Notes: generated by a model not told the origin, from the sequence alone. A stretch of DNA of 64,000 bases from Streptomyces sp. SID13726 (GCF_010548375.1 NZ_JAAGLY010000007.1:310001-374000), one strand, 5' to 3'. Shown: positions 1 to 11,130, counted from the stretch's first letter. A program made the numbers and translations.

Positions 1-253
1 CCTCGCGGTGAAGTTGCAGGAGATGTTCGGGCTCCAGACCTCACCGGAGATCGCCGGCGTGCCGCTCCTGGTCCATCTGCTGTCCCCCGCCGGTCGGCCC
101 GCCGCCGTCACGGCCGACCTCGCCTCCTTCTGGAAGGACGGCTACAAGGGCGTACGGGCGGAGTTGCGCGGCCGGTATCCGAAGCATCCGTGGCCGGAGG
201 ACCCGGCGGGCGCCGAGGCTACGCGGTTCACGAACGCGCGGCTCAGGCGCTGA
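1..253 (+). CDS. hrpB: ATP-dependent helicase HrpB, C-terminal fragment
   Basis: This is the 3' end of a gene that starts before the window; the frame is open from base 2 and stops at 253. The visible 83 or so residues include the motif RYPKHPWPEDP close to the C-terminus, which I recognise as the conserved ending of HrpB-type DEAH-box helicases, and the helicase core itself is outside the window. HrpB proteins are cytoplasmic DExH helicases whose exact substrate is not settled. The stop codon lies 11 bases inside the 3' end of the convergent DUF3068 gene, so the two transcripts overlap tail to tail. The family call rests only on the tail motif, so it is good but not certain. Confidence 0.8.
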   Translation, partial: LAVKLQEMFGLQTSPEIAGVPLLVHLLSPAGRPAAVTADLASFWKDGYKGVRAELRGRYPKHPWPEDPAGAEATRFTNARLRR

Positions 254-1226
254 CGGGCTCGGGGGCGTCCGCCTTCACCGGGACCGGGCGGCGGCTCCGG
301 GCCTCCAGCCACAGGGCGAGGGCCAGCAGGAGGACGCCCAGGGTGAGGAAGCCCCAGGGGAGGTACGACGTCATCAGCAGGACGAGCAGGCGGTTGGACT
401 TGACCAGGTCGACCGTGTGCTCGATGTAGTCCTCGCGCATCTTCACGTGCCCGGCGAACGCGGTGACCTTCTCACGGCCGCCCAGGAGGGAGCCGCCGCG
501 CAGCTCCTCCTTGTGGATCTCCTCACCGTAGACGGGGGCGCCGGTGAGGGGTTCGACCCAGAACTTGCGGACCGTGGTGTACCAGCGGGTGGTGCCGGTC
601 TTGGCGACGGACTCGGGCGTGATGCCCTGCACGGGCATGGTCTTGGGGAAGGGCACCTTGGTCCACGGGATGGTCTGCTCGAAGTAGTAGACCTTCACCC
701 CGCGGAAGGTCTGGGTGCCCTTGTAGTGGATGGGGTTGGTGGTGCGGGTCTGCGCGTCGAAGTACTCGTAGTCCCGTTTCTCGGTCAGGAAGGGCCACTT
801 GAACTCGATGCCGGTGCGTTTGACGGGGTCGCCGTCGACCATCTCGCCGGGGGCGTGGACCGGGGCCTGGCTGTGGGCGTCGAAGATGTAGCGCTCGGGG
901 ATCTCGGAGACCATCTTGCCGTCGGGGCCCTGGACGTACGACAGGCCGTCCCAGACGACGACGTCCCTCCCGGCCGTCTTCTCGATCTTCTCGGATGCCT
1001 CCACGTTGCCCTTGAGGGTCTGCACGATGGTGACCTTCGGGACCTGCTTCGCGGTCATCGTGCCGTAGTCGAGGAGGGTGGCGTCCTTCGCCTCCAGGAC
1101 CATGTCCTGGTACTGGTTCGCGGGGATCTTGGCCAGGCGCGGGAAGGCGTACCAGCGCAGCAGCGGGGACAGCGCCGCGAAGAACACGGCGAGGGCGAGC
1201 AGGACCAGGCTGGTCTTGCGGCGCAT
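243..1226 (-). CDS. DUF3068 (PorA-family) membrane-anchored protein
   Basis: The 327-residue protein has an N-terminal hydrophobic segment (about residues 7-25, LVLLALAVFFAALSPLL), a long extracytoplasmic domain, and a second membrane segment near the C-terminus (about 283-308) followed by a short basic tail. This two-anchor layout and the sequence pattern fit the DUF3068 / PorA family of actinobacterial envelope proteins. No enzymatic residues are evident and the biochemical role is unknown. The ATG follows a purine-rich stretch, and the length fits the family. It is transcribed toward hrpB, with its stop overlapping the end of that gene by 11 bases. The 44-residue membrane peptide gene lies just upstream on the same strand, only 21 bases away, so the two may be co-transcribed. 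Confidence 0.8.
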   Translation of the reverse strand: MRRKTSLVLLALAVFFAALSPLLRWYAFPRLAKIPANQYQDMVLEAKDATLLDYGTMTAKQVPKVTIVQTLKGNVEASEKIEKTAGRDVVVWDGLSYVQGPDGKMVSEIPERYIFDAHSQAPVHAPGEMVDGDPVKRTGIEFKWPFLTEKRDYEYFDAQTRTTNPIHYKGTQTFRGVKVYYFEQTIPWTKVPFPKTMPVQGITPESVAKTGTTRWYTTVRKFWVEPLTGAPVYGEEIHKEELRGGSLLGGREKVTAFAGHVKMREDYIEHTVDLVKSNRLLVLLMTSYLPWGFLTLGVLLLALALWLEARSRRPVPVKADAPEPVSA

Positions 1227-1247
1227 CTCGGCCTCCCGGGCGGACGG

Positions 1248-1382
1248 CTACGGGTGTGAGGGCACGGTCGTCAGCAGCGGTTTCGGGGACGTCCTGCCGG
1301 TCGGCTGCCCCATCGCGGTGATCGTGAGGACCAGGGCGAGCGCGACGGCGAGACCGGTCGCGGCGGCGATCAGGGCACGCAT
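1248..1382 (-). CDS. SPW_0924-type small membrane peptide (44 aa)
   Basis: A 44-codon ORF starts at the ATG ending at 1382 (MRALIAAATGLAV...) and consists almost entirely of one membrane-spanning helix (about residues 3-24) followed by a short polar tail ending TTVPSHP. I recognise this arrangement as a small conserved streptomycete family annotated SPW_0924. A longer frame reading upstream to 1466 exists, but the extra residues are not hydrophobic and the internal ATG gives the family-sized product. Function is unknown; a single-helix membrane peptide is all the sequence supports. It sits between the lytic transglycosylase and the DUF3068 gene on the same strand, so an envelope role is a reasonable guess but only inference. 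Confidence 0.65.
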   Translation of the reverse strand: MRALIAAATGLAVALALVLTITAMGQPTGRTSPKPLLTTVPSHP

Positions 1383-1474
1383 GTCTGCCTCCCCGCGGGC
1401 GGGAACTGATACATCGTCAGGTCCGGCACCGTAGCAACGGGCGGCCGAGATGAGAACACGTCGCACACAGACGG

Positions 1475-1510
1475 AGGGCGCCCTGTCCGCCGTAGCGGAA
1501 AGGACGCCCT
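1475..1510 (-). terminator. hairpin terminator of the transglycosylase gene
   Basis: A 16-base arm (AGGGCGCCCTGTCCGC) and its near-complement pair with two mismatches around a CGTA loop. It lies 19 bases past the stop of the lytic transglycosylase on the minus strand. There is no clear U-tract, which is usual for high-GC actinobacterial terminators. Confidence 0.6.
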
Positions 1511-1528
1511 GCGAGGTGCCCGGGGTGC

Positions 1529-3244
1529 CTACGAGGCGGCGCTCTCCGAAGGGCTGGGCGAGGGGCTCGCGGAGGTCTGCGGGGGCGCCACGGTCAGCTC
1601 GACGTTGAGGGACGCTCCGCCCGCGGTGGTGAGGTGGAGCAGATAGGTGCCCTCGGTGTCGTCGGCGTAGAGCTTCGGCAGCTTCAGCAGGCCGTTCTCG
1701 TCCGTCTCCAGGTTCGTCAGGGTGCGCACGACCTTGTTGTCGGCGTCCTTGAAGTACGGGCCCTTGTCGTTCTCGGTCGGATCGATCACCGACTTGATCA
1801 GCGTCGCGGTGACCGCGACCTTGTCGGCGACGGCACCGTCGTCGGTGGCCTTCACCTCGACCTGGTCGGCGAACTCGCCGCCCGGCGTGCAGGTCAGCGC
1901 GGTGTCGCCGGTGCGCACGAGGGCGTCGGCGACGCGCTGGGTGACGGTGGCCTTGTAGTCGGGTCCGGTGACCGTACGGCCGATGAGGGTCGCACGGACC
2001 GTGAAGTCGCCGGTGGTCTCGCCCGCCTGGAGCGCCGGCGCGGTGGCCACGCCCGAGGTGCCCGTGAGGGCGGTGGCGACCTTCTCGCCGCCCGCGAAGG
2101 TGGCGTCGGTGTCGCCGACGATCGTGAAGCGGATCCGGACCTTGGCGACGCCCTTGCCCGCGGCGTTCTCGGCCTTGGTGCTGATCTTCGCGGTGAACGC
2201 GTCACCCGCCATGGCGGTGAGCTTCGCGGTGCCCGAGTCCTCCAGGTGGTCCACCGACTGGGTCGGCGTGACGGGCGTCGACGGCGGCGGGGTGCTGGGC
2301 GCGGGCGAGGTGGGCGGGGTGGGCTTCGGGGAACTGCTGCCCGGGGTACTCGGCTCGGACGTCTTCGGCGGGGTGGGCGACGGGGACGAGGAGTGCGAGC
2401 CGGTGCCGCCGTCGCTGCGGCTGCCCGGGACGGAGCCGGTGCCGTCGGGGATCTCGTGGGTGCCCTTGCGGTAGTACTCCAGCCACGACAGAACCGTGTT
2501 CAGGTAGTCCTGCGAGTTGTTGTAGCTGAGGATCGCGCTGCGCAGGTCCCCGGTGGTCGACAGGTCCCAGCCGTTGCGGCACAGGTAGTGGCCGGCGGCG
2601 AGGGAGGCGTCGTAGACGTTGTTGGGGTCCTTGACCCCGTCGCCGTTGCCGTCACGGCCGGCCCACGCCCAGGTGGACGGGATGAACTGCATCGGGCCGA
2701 CGGCCTGGTCGTACGTGCTGTTGCCGTCGTACGCGCCGTTGTCGGTGTCCCTGATGAGCGCGAAGCCGTTGCCGTCGAGGTCGGGGCCGAGGATCGCCTT
2801 GGTCGTGGTGCCGTCCGCGGTGACCTGGCCGCCCCTGGCCTGCCCCGACTCGACCTGGCCGATGGCGGCGAGCAGCTGCCAGGGCAGGTTGCAGCCCGGC
2901 TTGGACGCCTGGAGCTCGGTCGCGGCCTTCTTGTAGGCGTCGAGGACGGTCGCGGGTATGCCCGCCTCGGACTCGACCGGGGAGACGGAGGGAGTGCTGC
3001 CGTCGGTCGGCGCGGGGACCGGGGTGTTCAGCGGCGGCAGGTCCGTGTAGTACGGCGAGTTACCGGTCGCGCCCTTCCCGTCGGCCGGATCAGGAGTGGC
3101 TTCGGCACCGGCGGCGGTGGGTCTGCCGCTGTCGTCGGCCGTGACCCCGGGGGCCTGGGAGGCGGACAGTGCCGCGACCGCGAGTGCGGCCACGGCGGTG
3201 GTCGCGGCCCCCTTGCACAGCCTCCTGCCGAATTGCGCCGCCAT
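1529..3244 (-). CDS. secreted lytic murein transglycosylase with Ig-like C-terminus
   Basis: The 571-residue protein begins with a Sec signal peptide (basic RRLCKG, then an alanine-rich core, cleavage near residue 35). Residues about 115-300 form an MltB/SLT-type transglycosylase domain. The likely catalytic glutamate is E132 in IGQVESGQ, and the later motifs AVGPMQFIPSTW and SYNNS are typical. A Ser/Pro/Thr-rich linker (about 305-370) leads to beta-rich Ig-like repeats (380-560) ending in a Ser/Pro tail, probably for wall binding. It should cleave peptidoglycan outside the membrane. The ATG at 3244 is chosen because AGGAGGGG lies just upstream and the signal peptide starts there; a longer frame upstream adds only non-signal residues. 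It is divergent from the DUF4184 gene. I saw no ydaO-type riboswitch in its leader. Confidence 0.85.
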   Translation of the reverse strand: MAAQFGRRLCKGAATTAVAALAVAALSASQAPGVTADDSGRPTAAGAEATPDPADGKGATGNSPYYTDLPPLNTPVPAPTDGSTPSVSPVESEAGIPATVLDAYKKAATELQASKPGCNLPWQLLAAIGQVESGQARGGQVTADGTTTKAILGPDLDGNGFALIRDTDNGAYDGNSTYDQAVGPMQFIPSTWAWAGRDGNGDGVKDPNNVYDASLAAGHYLCRNGWDLSTTGDLRSAILSYNNSQDYLNTVLSWLEYYRKGTHEIPDGTGSVPGSRSDGGTGSHSSSPSPTPPKTSEPSTPGSSSPKPTPPTSPAPSTPPPSTPVTPTQSVDHLEDSGTAKLTAMAGDAFTAKISTKAENAAGKGVAKVRIRFTIVGDTDATFAGGEKVATALTGTSGVATAPALQAGETTGDFTVRATLIGRTVTGPDYKATVTQRVADALVRTGDTALTCTPGGEFADQVEVKATDDGAVADKVAVTATLIKSVIDPTENDKGPYFKDADNKVVRTLTNLETDENGLLKLPKLYADDTEGTYLLHLTTAGGASLNVELTVAPPQTSASPSPSPSESAAS

Positions 3245-3552
3245 AAAGTGAACCCCTCCTGTGGACGCCCGCGCGCCCGTCTCCGTCTGTCGCTCTCGTC
3301 CAGTTGAGACAGTCGAGCCGTCCTGGAGGTTGCCCCTGTGACGCGTGGCAATTCCTGATGCGCACGTGCGACCGGGCACCCCAGCGCGGTGACCCGTGTG
3401 ACCCTACGACAACTTCCTTTCCTCGGACACCGGTTCGTGCCCGTTATTCACCGGTTGGCCATGTTCGATCGGCACAGGCCCCGGTCGCCCATACTGAAGA
3501 AAAGCGATCACCCGGACCGCCACCCGGCCAACCCCCGCCCTGAGGAGCCCTG
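3245..3552. promoter_or_regulatory. divergent intergenic region, transglycosylase / DUF4184
   Basis: These 308 bases hold the ribosome-binding site of the transglycosylase (AGGAGGGG on the minus strand), the GAGGAG ahead of the TTG start of the DUF4184 gene, and presumably two back-to-back promoters. I could not assign -35/-10 boxes with confidence and see no convincing small ORF or structured RNA. Confidence 0.4.
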
Positions 3553-4398
3553 TTGCCGTTCACCCTGAGCCACGCGGCAGCGGTGCTCCCCACACTCCGC
3601 ACCGACGGAACGGCCCGCGCCCACCTGGTTCCGGCCGTCCTCGTGGCCGGATCCTTCTCACCCGACATGACCTATTACGCGGCAAGTGTCGTTTCCGAGG
3701 CGATGGAGTTCGGCAAGGTCACCCACTCCGTCCCGGGCGTCTTCACGATCGACGTACTGGTCGCCTGGGCCCTGGTCGCCCTGTGGCTACTCCTCCGCGA
3801 ACCCCTGGTGGCGCTGCTCCCCCGAGCACGCCAGGGCCGCCCGGCGACACTGCTGCGCTGCGGTTCACCACGCGCACGCGTGCGCACCGCCCTCGTGCTC
3901 CGCTGGTACGCCTCCGCGGTGCTGGGCGCCCTGACCCACGTCGTCTGGGACGCCTTCACCCACCACGACCGATGGGGCATGCGCCTCTTCCCCGCCCTGG
4001 GCGACGACCTGGCCGGCTTCCCCCTCTACTGGTACCTCCAGTACGGCGGCTCGGCCCTGGCGGCGATCGCCATCACCACGTTCTGCGTCCACGCCCTGCG
4101 CCGAGCACCGCTGCCCACCACCCCTCCCCCCGGAGTCCCCGCCCTCTCTACCCGGGACCGCTGGTGGGCCCTGGCCGTGATCGCCACGTGCGCGACGGTG
4201 GCGGCAGCGCAGCGGATCTCACGCTGGTGGGCCTACTGGGGCGCCACCGCGAAGCCCTGGGAACTGATCCCCACCCTCTGCTTCGGAGCGGGCGCGGGCC
4301 TGGCCCTCGGCGTACTCCTCTACGCCCTGGGCGTCAGACTCCTCCGTCCGGCTCCGACGACGCCGGACATCCCGGAACACACCCCGGTCCCTCACTGA
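3553..4398 (+). CDS. DUF4184 family membrane protein
   Basis: The 281-residue protein starts PFTLSHAA and carries several hydrophobic segments (about 48-68, 117-137, 158-178, 200-218 and 233-257). The conserved N-terminal PFTLSHAA and the later HVVWDAFTH motif with histidine and aspartate fit DUF4184, a family of predicted integral membrane proteins resembling metal-dependent membrane hydrolases of the YdjM type. The substrate is unknown. The TTG at 3553 is taken as start because GAGGAG lies six bases upstream and the family motif begins at residue 2. The 3' end overlaps the convergent small ORF at 4334-4660 by 65 bases. Confidence 0.75.
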   Translation: MPFTLSHAAAVLPTLRTDGTARAHLVPAVLVAGSFSPDMTYYAASVVSEAMEFGKVTHSVPGVFTIDVLVAWALVALWLLLREPLVALLPRARQGRPATLLRCGSPRARVRTALVLRWYASAVLGALTHVVWDAFTHHDRWGMRLFPALGDDLAGFPLYWYLQYGGSALAAIAITTFCVHALRRAPLPTTPPPGVPALSTRDRWWALAVIATCATVAAAQRISRWWAYWGATAKPWELIPTLCFGAGAGLALGVLLYALGVRLLRPAPTTPDIPEHTPVPH

Positions 4399-4660
4399 CC
4401 GACGCGACGAACACCGTCATGCTCGTCAGCGGCCGGGACCGGGGCAGCAGCGTGAGCCCGAGCGCCACATAACCGAGCACCAACTCCGCCCACAGCCGCC
4501 GGGACGACTCGGCCCCGTCCGCTTCCTTCCTCAGCACGGTCCCGACCTGACGCAGTCGCGCCGCCAGGTCGACCGGGACCCGAGCGGTACTCGCACCGAC
4601 CGCGTGAGCCGGAACGTTCCGCATGGGGGCCGTCCGGCGGTGGAGCATGCGTATACCCAT
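4334..4660 (-). CDS. small hypothetical protein (108 aa)
   Basis: This 108-residue frame has a basic N-terminus, a short helical middle and a hydrophobic segment (LVLGYVALGLTLL) followed by RSRPLTSMTVFVASVSE. The pattern resembles short hypothetical proteins I have seen annotated in streptomycetes, but I cannot name a family or function. The ATG has only a modest AGGA about ten bases upstream. It overlaps the 3' end of the convergent DUF4184 gene by 65 bases, which lowers confidence. A single membrane-associated helix is the only visible feature. Confidence 0.45.
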   Translation of the reverse strand: MGIRMLHRRTAPMRNVPAHAVGASTARVPVDLAARLRQVGTVLRKEADGAESSRRLWAELVLGYVALGLTLLPRSRPLTSMTVFVASVSEGPGCVPGCPASSEPDGGV

Positions 4661-4732
4661 GACCGCATCCTGGCCGGGGGTGCGGTGGGGGGCGTGTCTG
4701 CGAGAGCCACGTGGGTGATGGTGCCGGGTTGG

Positions 4733-4927
4733 GCTTGAGCCGGGCGCCTATGGGGGTGCCGGGTTCGGTTGTCTGGCGGGTGCGGGTCCGTCGTGGCTGG
4801 TCGCGCAGTTCCCCGCGGGCAGCTGCGCTGAGCTTGAGCCGGGCGCCTATGGGGGTGCCTCGCGGTGTGATCTGGCGGGTGCGGGTGCTTCGTGGCTTGT
4901 CGCGCAGTTCCCCGCGCCCCTGACGAG
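4733..4927 (+). repeat. tandem pair of a ~99-bp dispersed repeat
   Basis: Two direct copies start at 4733 and 4832, both beginning GCTTGAGCCGGGCGCCTATG and continuing through TCTGGCGGGTGCGGGT to TCGCGCAGTTCCCCGCG. They differ by point changes and small substitutions, and the second ends CGCCCCTGA. The core GTCGCGCAGTTCCCCGCGCC recurs in inverted form at about 5191-5213, inside the decarboxylase gene near 25985, and in altered form near 33892-33975. The repeat is non-coding and of unknown origin. Confidence 0.75.
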
Positions 4928-5184
4928 CTACACCTACCCTGCGCCGATACCCGACCCCCCTCGACCGCGGCGCCCCACCTGCGCCACCACGGGCCGTCAG
5001 CCGCCGACGGCGCGAAGGGGACGGGGTGGGGGGTGTCCGCCCGCAGCGGCCGGCGTCCATAACCGAGAACTACTCAAAGGACCGAGCCGCCGGACCGAGG
5101 ACGGATACCCCCCACCCCGGCCCCGACCCCACCACCGAACCGAACGCGCTACACACGCCCCCACCGGGGCCGAGCGGGCCGCCG

Positions 5185-5215
5185 CAGGCCTCAGGGGCGC
5201 GGGGAACTGCGCAAA
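5185..5215 (-). repeat. inverted copy of the dispersed repeat core
   Basis: TCAGGGGCGCGGGGAACTGC (from 5191) is the reverse complement of the 3' end of the tandem repeat at 4898-4922. With that copy it forms a widely spaced inverted repeat flanking about 270 bases in front of the polA 3' end. Confidence 0.65.
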
Positions 5216-5284
5216 ACGCCCGCCCCCACCGAACCCGCAGACGCACACACAGACACGACCGGCAACCAACAACCCACCGCAGAC

Positions 5285-8011
5285 CTAATGCGCAGCAGAC
5301 TCCCAGTCCCCCCCATCCCCCACCGAAACCCCCAACGGCACCCTCAACCGCACCGCATCCGACATCTCCCGCCGCACGATCTCCTCCGCCACCCCCCGCT
5401 CCCCAGGCGCGATCTCCAGCACAACCTCGTCATGCACCTGAAGCAGCATCCGAGAAGTGAGCCCCGCCTCCCCCAACGCCCCGTCCACCTTCAGCATCGC
5501 GATCTTCACGATGTCCGCCGCCGTCCCCTGAATCGGCGCGTTCAGAGCCATCCGCTCAGCCGCCTCACGCCGCTGCCGGTTGTCGCTGTTGAGGTCGGGC
5601 AGGTACCGCCGGCGCCCGAAGAGCGTCGCGGTGTACCCCGTGGCCCGCGCCTCGTCGACCGCCCGCCGCAGATAGTCCCGCACACCCCCGAACCGCTCGA
5701 AGTACGCGTCCATCAGCGCCCGTGCCTCACCCGCGTCGATGTTCAACTGCTGCGAGAGCCCGAACGCGGACAACCCGTACGCCAGCCCGTACGACATCGC
5801 CTTGATCTTGCGCCGCATCTCCGCGTCGACCGCACCGGGCTCGACGGCGAACACCTGCGAGGCGGCCGTGGTGTGCAGGTCCTCCCCGGAGGTGAACGCC
5901 TCGATCAGCCCGGCGTCCTCGGACAGATGGGCCATCACCCGCAGCTCGATCTGGCTGTAGTCCGCGGTCATCAACGACTCGAAGCCGTCACCCACCACGA
6001 ACCCACGCCGGATCGCCCGCCCCTCGTCCGTACGGACCGGGATGTTCTGGAGGTTCGGGTCGGTCGACGACAGTCGTCCCGTGGCCGCGACGGTCTGGTT
6101 GAACGTGGTGTGGATCCGCCCGTCCGCCGCGACGGTCTTGATCAGCCCTTCCACGGTCACCCGCAGCTTGGCCTGCTCACGGTGGCGGAGCATGATCACC
6201 GGCAGCTCGTTGTCCGTCTGGGTGGCGAGCCAGGCCAGGGCGTCGGCGTCCGTCGTGTACCCGGTCTTGGTCTTCTTCGTCTTGGGCAGCCCCAGCTCCC
6301 CGAAGAGGACCTCCTGGAGCTGCTTGGGCGAGCCGAGGTTGAACTCGTGCCCGGCGGCGGCGTGCGCCTCCTTCACGGCCTGCTGGACCGCACCGGCGAA
6401 CATCTGCTCCATGGCTTCGAGGTGGGCCCGGTCGGCCGCGATGCCGTGCCGCTCCATACGGGCGAGCAGCGCGGAGGTGGGCAGCTCCATGTCCCGCAGC
6501 AGATCGGCCGCGCCGACCTCCTCCAGGCGCCCTTCGAAGGCCGACCCCAGGTCGAGGATGGCGCGGGCCTGGATCATCAGCGCCTCGGCCTCGGCGCCGT
6601 CGTCCGTGCCGAAGGCGAGCTGTCCGTCGGCCGCCGCGGCGGGGGCCAGTTCCCGGCCCAGGTACTCCAGTGACAGCGCGTCCAGGTCGAAGGACCGGCG
6701 CCCCGGCTTGACCAGGTACGCGGCGAGCGCGGTGTCCATGGCGCAGCCGGCGACGCTCCAGCCGTGCTCGGCGAAGACCCGCATGGCGCCCTTGGCGTTG
6801 TGCAGGACCTTGGGGCGGGCCTCGTCGGCGAGCCAGGCCGTCCACGCGCTCTCGTCGGCCTCGTCGAGCTGGGACGGGTCGAACCAGGCGGCGGACCCGC
6901 CGGACGCGGCGAGCGCGACCTCGGCGACCGAGCCGGTGCCCAGGGCCCAGGTGTCGACGGTGGCGAGGCCGAGGGGCTGCCCGGCGTGCTCGGTGAGCCA
7001 CGGGGCCAGCTCGCCGGTGCCGAGCACCGAGCCGTCCACCGCCACGCCGTCGGCGACGACCGGGCTCTCCTCGGCCTCTTCGGCGCCCGGGTCGACGGCC
7101 AGCAGCCGCTCCCGCAGGGAGGGGTTCCTGATCTCCAGGGTGTCGAGGATCATCGCGAGGGTCTTGCGGTCGTACGGGGCGCGCTCCAGGTCGGTGACGA
7201 CCTTCGGCAGCTCCACGGTCCGCACCATCTCGGTCAGGCGGCGGTTGAGCTTGACCGCCTCCAGGTGGTCGCGGAGGTTCTGCCCGGCCTTGCCCTTGAC
7301 CTCCTCGACGCGCTCGACCAGCTCCGCGAAGGAACCGAACTGGTTGATCCACTTCGCCGCGGTCTTCTCGCCGACGCCGGGGATGCCGGGGAGGTTGTCG
7401 GACGGGTCGCCGCGCAGGGCCGCGAAGTCGGGGTACTGGGCGGGCGTCAACCCGTACTTCTCGAAGACCTTCTCCGGGGTGAACCGGGTCAGCTCGGAGA
7501 CGCCCTTCGTCGGGTAGAGCACGGTGGTGTGCTCGGTGACCAGCTGGAAGGAGTCGCGGTCACCGGTGACGATCAGGACGTCGAAGCCCTCGGCCTCGGC
7601 CTGGGTGGCGAGCGTGGCGATGACGTCGTCGGCCTCGAAGCCGTCGACCGCGAACCGCGAGACGTGCATCGCGTCGAGGACCTCGCCGATGAGCTCGACC
7701 TGGCCCTTGAACTCGTCCGGGGTCTTGGAGCGGTTGGCCTTGTACTCCGTGAACTCCTCGGAGCGCCAGGTCTTGCGGGACACGTCGAAGGCCACCGCGA
7801 AGTGGGTGGGCGCCTCGTCGCGCAGGGTGTTGGCCAGCATCGACGCGAAGCCGTAGATCGCGTTCGTCGGCTGGCCGGTCGCGGTGGTGAAGTTCTCCGC
7901 GGGCAGCGCGAAGAACGCGCGGTAGGCCAGCGAGTGCCCGTCCATGAGCATCAGGCGCGGGCGGCTTTCGCCGGGGCTGCTGTCGGTCTTCTTCGATGCT
8001 GTCTCTGCCAC
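5285..8011 (-). CDS. polA: DNA polymerase I
   Basis: The 908-residue product is family-A DNA polymerase, used for Okazaki fragment maturation and repair synthesis. An N-terminal 5'-3' (FEN-like) nuclease domain covers about residues 18-320 (LMLMDGHSLAYRAF; GDRDSFQL; GVGEKTA). A central 3'-5' exonuclease-like domain (about 340-520) lacks an obvious D-x-E signature, so proofreading is probably absent. The polymerase domain follows, with motif A DYSQIELRVMAHLS, motif B around RRKIKAMSYGLAYG and motif C LLQVHDEVVLE. The GTG at 8011 is chosen because it gives the usual length and is preceded by AGGATCGGGGGC. It is divergent from the molybdopterin oxidoreductase, with 239 bases between them. No intein or other insertion was seen. 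Confidence 0.96.
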   Translation of the reverse strand: MAETASKKTDSSPGESRPRLMLMDGHSLAYRAFFALPAENFTTATGQPTNAIYGFASMLANTLRDEAPTHFAVAFDVSRKTWRSEEFTEYKANRSKTPDEFKGQVELIGEVLDAMHVSRFAVDGFEADDVIATLATQAEAEGFDVLIVTGDRDSFQLVTEHTTVLYPTKGVSELTRFTPEKVFEKYGLTPAQYPDFAALRGDPSDNLPGIPGVGEKTAAKWINQFGSFAELVERVEEVKGKAGQNLRDHLEAVKLNRRLTEMVRTVELPKVVTDLERAPYDRKTLAMILDTLEIRNPSLRERLLAVDPGAEEAEESPVVADGVAVDGSVLGTGELAPWLTEHAGQPLGLATVDTWALGTGSVAEVALAASGGSAAWFDPSQLDEADESAWTAWLADEARPKVLHNAKGAMRVFAEHGWSVAGCAMDTALAAYLVKPGRRSFDLDALSLEYLGRELAPAAAADGQLAFGTDDGAEAEALMIQARAILDLGSAFEGRLEEVGAADLLRDMELPTSALLARMERHGIAADRAHLEAMEQMFAGAVQQAVKEAHAAAGHEFNLGSPKQLQEVLFGELGLPKTKKTKTGYTTDADALAWLATQTDNELPVIMLRHREQAKLRVTVEGLIKTVAADGRIHTTFNQTVAATGRLSSTDPNLQNIPVRTDEGRAIRRGFVVGDGFESLMTADYSQIELRVMAHLSEDAGLIEAFTSGEDLHTTAASQVFAVEPGAVDAEMRRKIKAMSYGLAYGLSAFGLSQQLNIDAGEARALMDAYFERFGGVRDYLRRAVDEARATGYTATLFGRRRYLPDLNSDNRQRREAAERMALNAPIQGTAADIVKIAMLKVDGALGEAGLTSRMLLQVHDEVVLEIAPGERGVAEEIVRREMSDAVRLRVPLGVSVGDGGDWESAAH

Positions 8012-8250
8012 GCCCCCGATCCTGCCACGTGCCACTGACAGTCGGACGCTCCCGTCGGTCCGCCACCGTCGGACCACCACATCGTGGTTGATCACCTTCG
8101 CGGCGGAAAGAGGGCGGAAGGAGAACGACGACGGTGGGTGCCCACTGCAAGCAGTGTGACGCCGTCGTGCCGGACCGGCCGAGGTCGTTGTCGGTCCGCC
8201 GTGCGAGGATCGATTGCGTACCGGTGTGCGCAGGCGAAGGAGAGAGCGCG

Positions 8251-10530
<2,280 letters not shown>

Positions 10531-10585
10531 GCGTTTGCTCAGCGGTAGGACGCCGTACCGAACACGACGAACGGAGCCCGGTCCC

Positions 10586-11074
10586 ATGGGTGAACAGCAG
10601 CACGTCACGTTCCCGCAGGAGGTCATCGACGAGTACGCCGCACTCGGCGTCGACCTCCCCGCGCTGTTCTCCGCCGGGCACCTCGGCAGCCGGATGGGCG
10701 TGGAGATCGTCGAGGCCTCCGCGGACCGGGTCGTGGGCACCATGCCCGTCGAGGGCAACACCCAGCCGTACGGACTGCTGCACGGCGGCGCCTCCGCCGT
10801 GCTCGCCGAGACCCTCGGCTCCGTGGGCGCGATGCTGCACGCCGGCAGCACGAAGATCGCGGTCGGCGTGGACCTGAACTGCACCCACCACCGCGGCGTC
10901 CGCTCCGGCCTGGTCACCGGCGTGGCCACCCCGGTGCACCAGGGGCGCTCCACCGCGACGTACGAGGTCGTCATCAGCGACGAGCAGGGCCGGCGGGTGT
11001 GCAGCGCCCGTCTGACCTGTCTGCTGCGGGACGTCCGCGCGGGCGACGGCGAACACCTGCGGACGGCCGGCTGA
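10586..11074 (+). CDS. PaaI family hotdog-fold thioesterase
   Basis: The 162-residue protein has the hotdog-thioesterase signature: PYGLLHGGASAVLAETLGS (about residues 64-82) followed by VDLNCTHHRGVRSG. The HGG motif with downstream glutamate is the usual active-site region of PaaI-type acyl-CoA thioesterases. It presumably hydrolyses aromatic or medium acyl-CoA esters; the substrate cannot be read from the sequence. The ATG at 10586 follows ACGGAG. It may be co-transcribed with the upstream oxidoreductase, but a short hairpin overlapping that gene's stop (CTGAGC-GTTT-GCTCAG, 10527-10542) lies between them. Confidence 0.88.
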   Translation: MGEQQHVTFPQEVIDEYAALGVDLPALFSAGHLGSRMGVEIVEASADRVVGTMPVEGNTQPYGLLHGGASAVLAETLGSVGAMLHAGSTKIAVGVDLNCTHHRGVRSGLVTGVATPVHQGRSTATYEVVISDEQGRRVCSARLTCLLRDVRAGDGEHLRTAG

Positions 11075-11130
11075 CCACGCTGGGCACCGACCCCCGACTG
11101 CCTCTACCGTTGCCCCATGAGGTCGGCCTC

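Larger units (their letters stand above)
4661..5284. other. 624-base gene-free stretch rich in dispersed repeats
   Basis: No reading frame here looks like a protein. The stretch contains two tandem copies of a dispersed streptomycete-type repeat (4733-4927), an inverted short copy (about 5185-5215) and C-rich sequence leading to the polA stop. It lies downstream of both the small hypothetical gene's start and the polA end, so it may also hold the polA terminator, although I could not pick a convincing hairpin. Confidence 0.6.

Noticed and set aside
3245..3500. Possible c-di-AMP (ydaO) riboswitch before the transglycosylase
   Set aside because: Such riboswitches often precede wall-lytic genes in Streptomyces, but I could not find the conserved core sequences on the minus strand.
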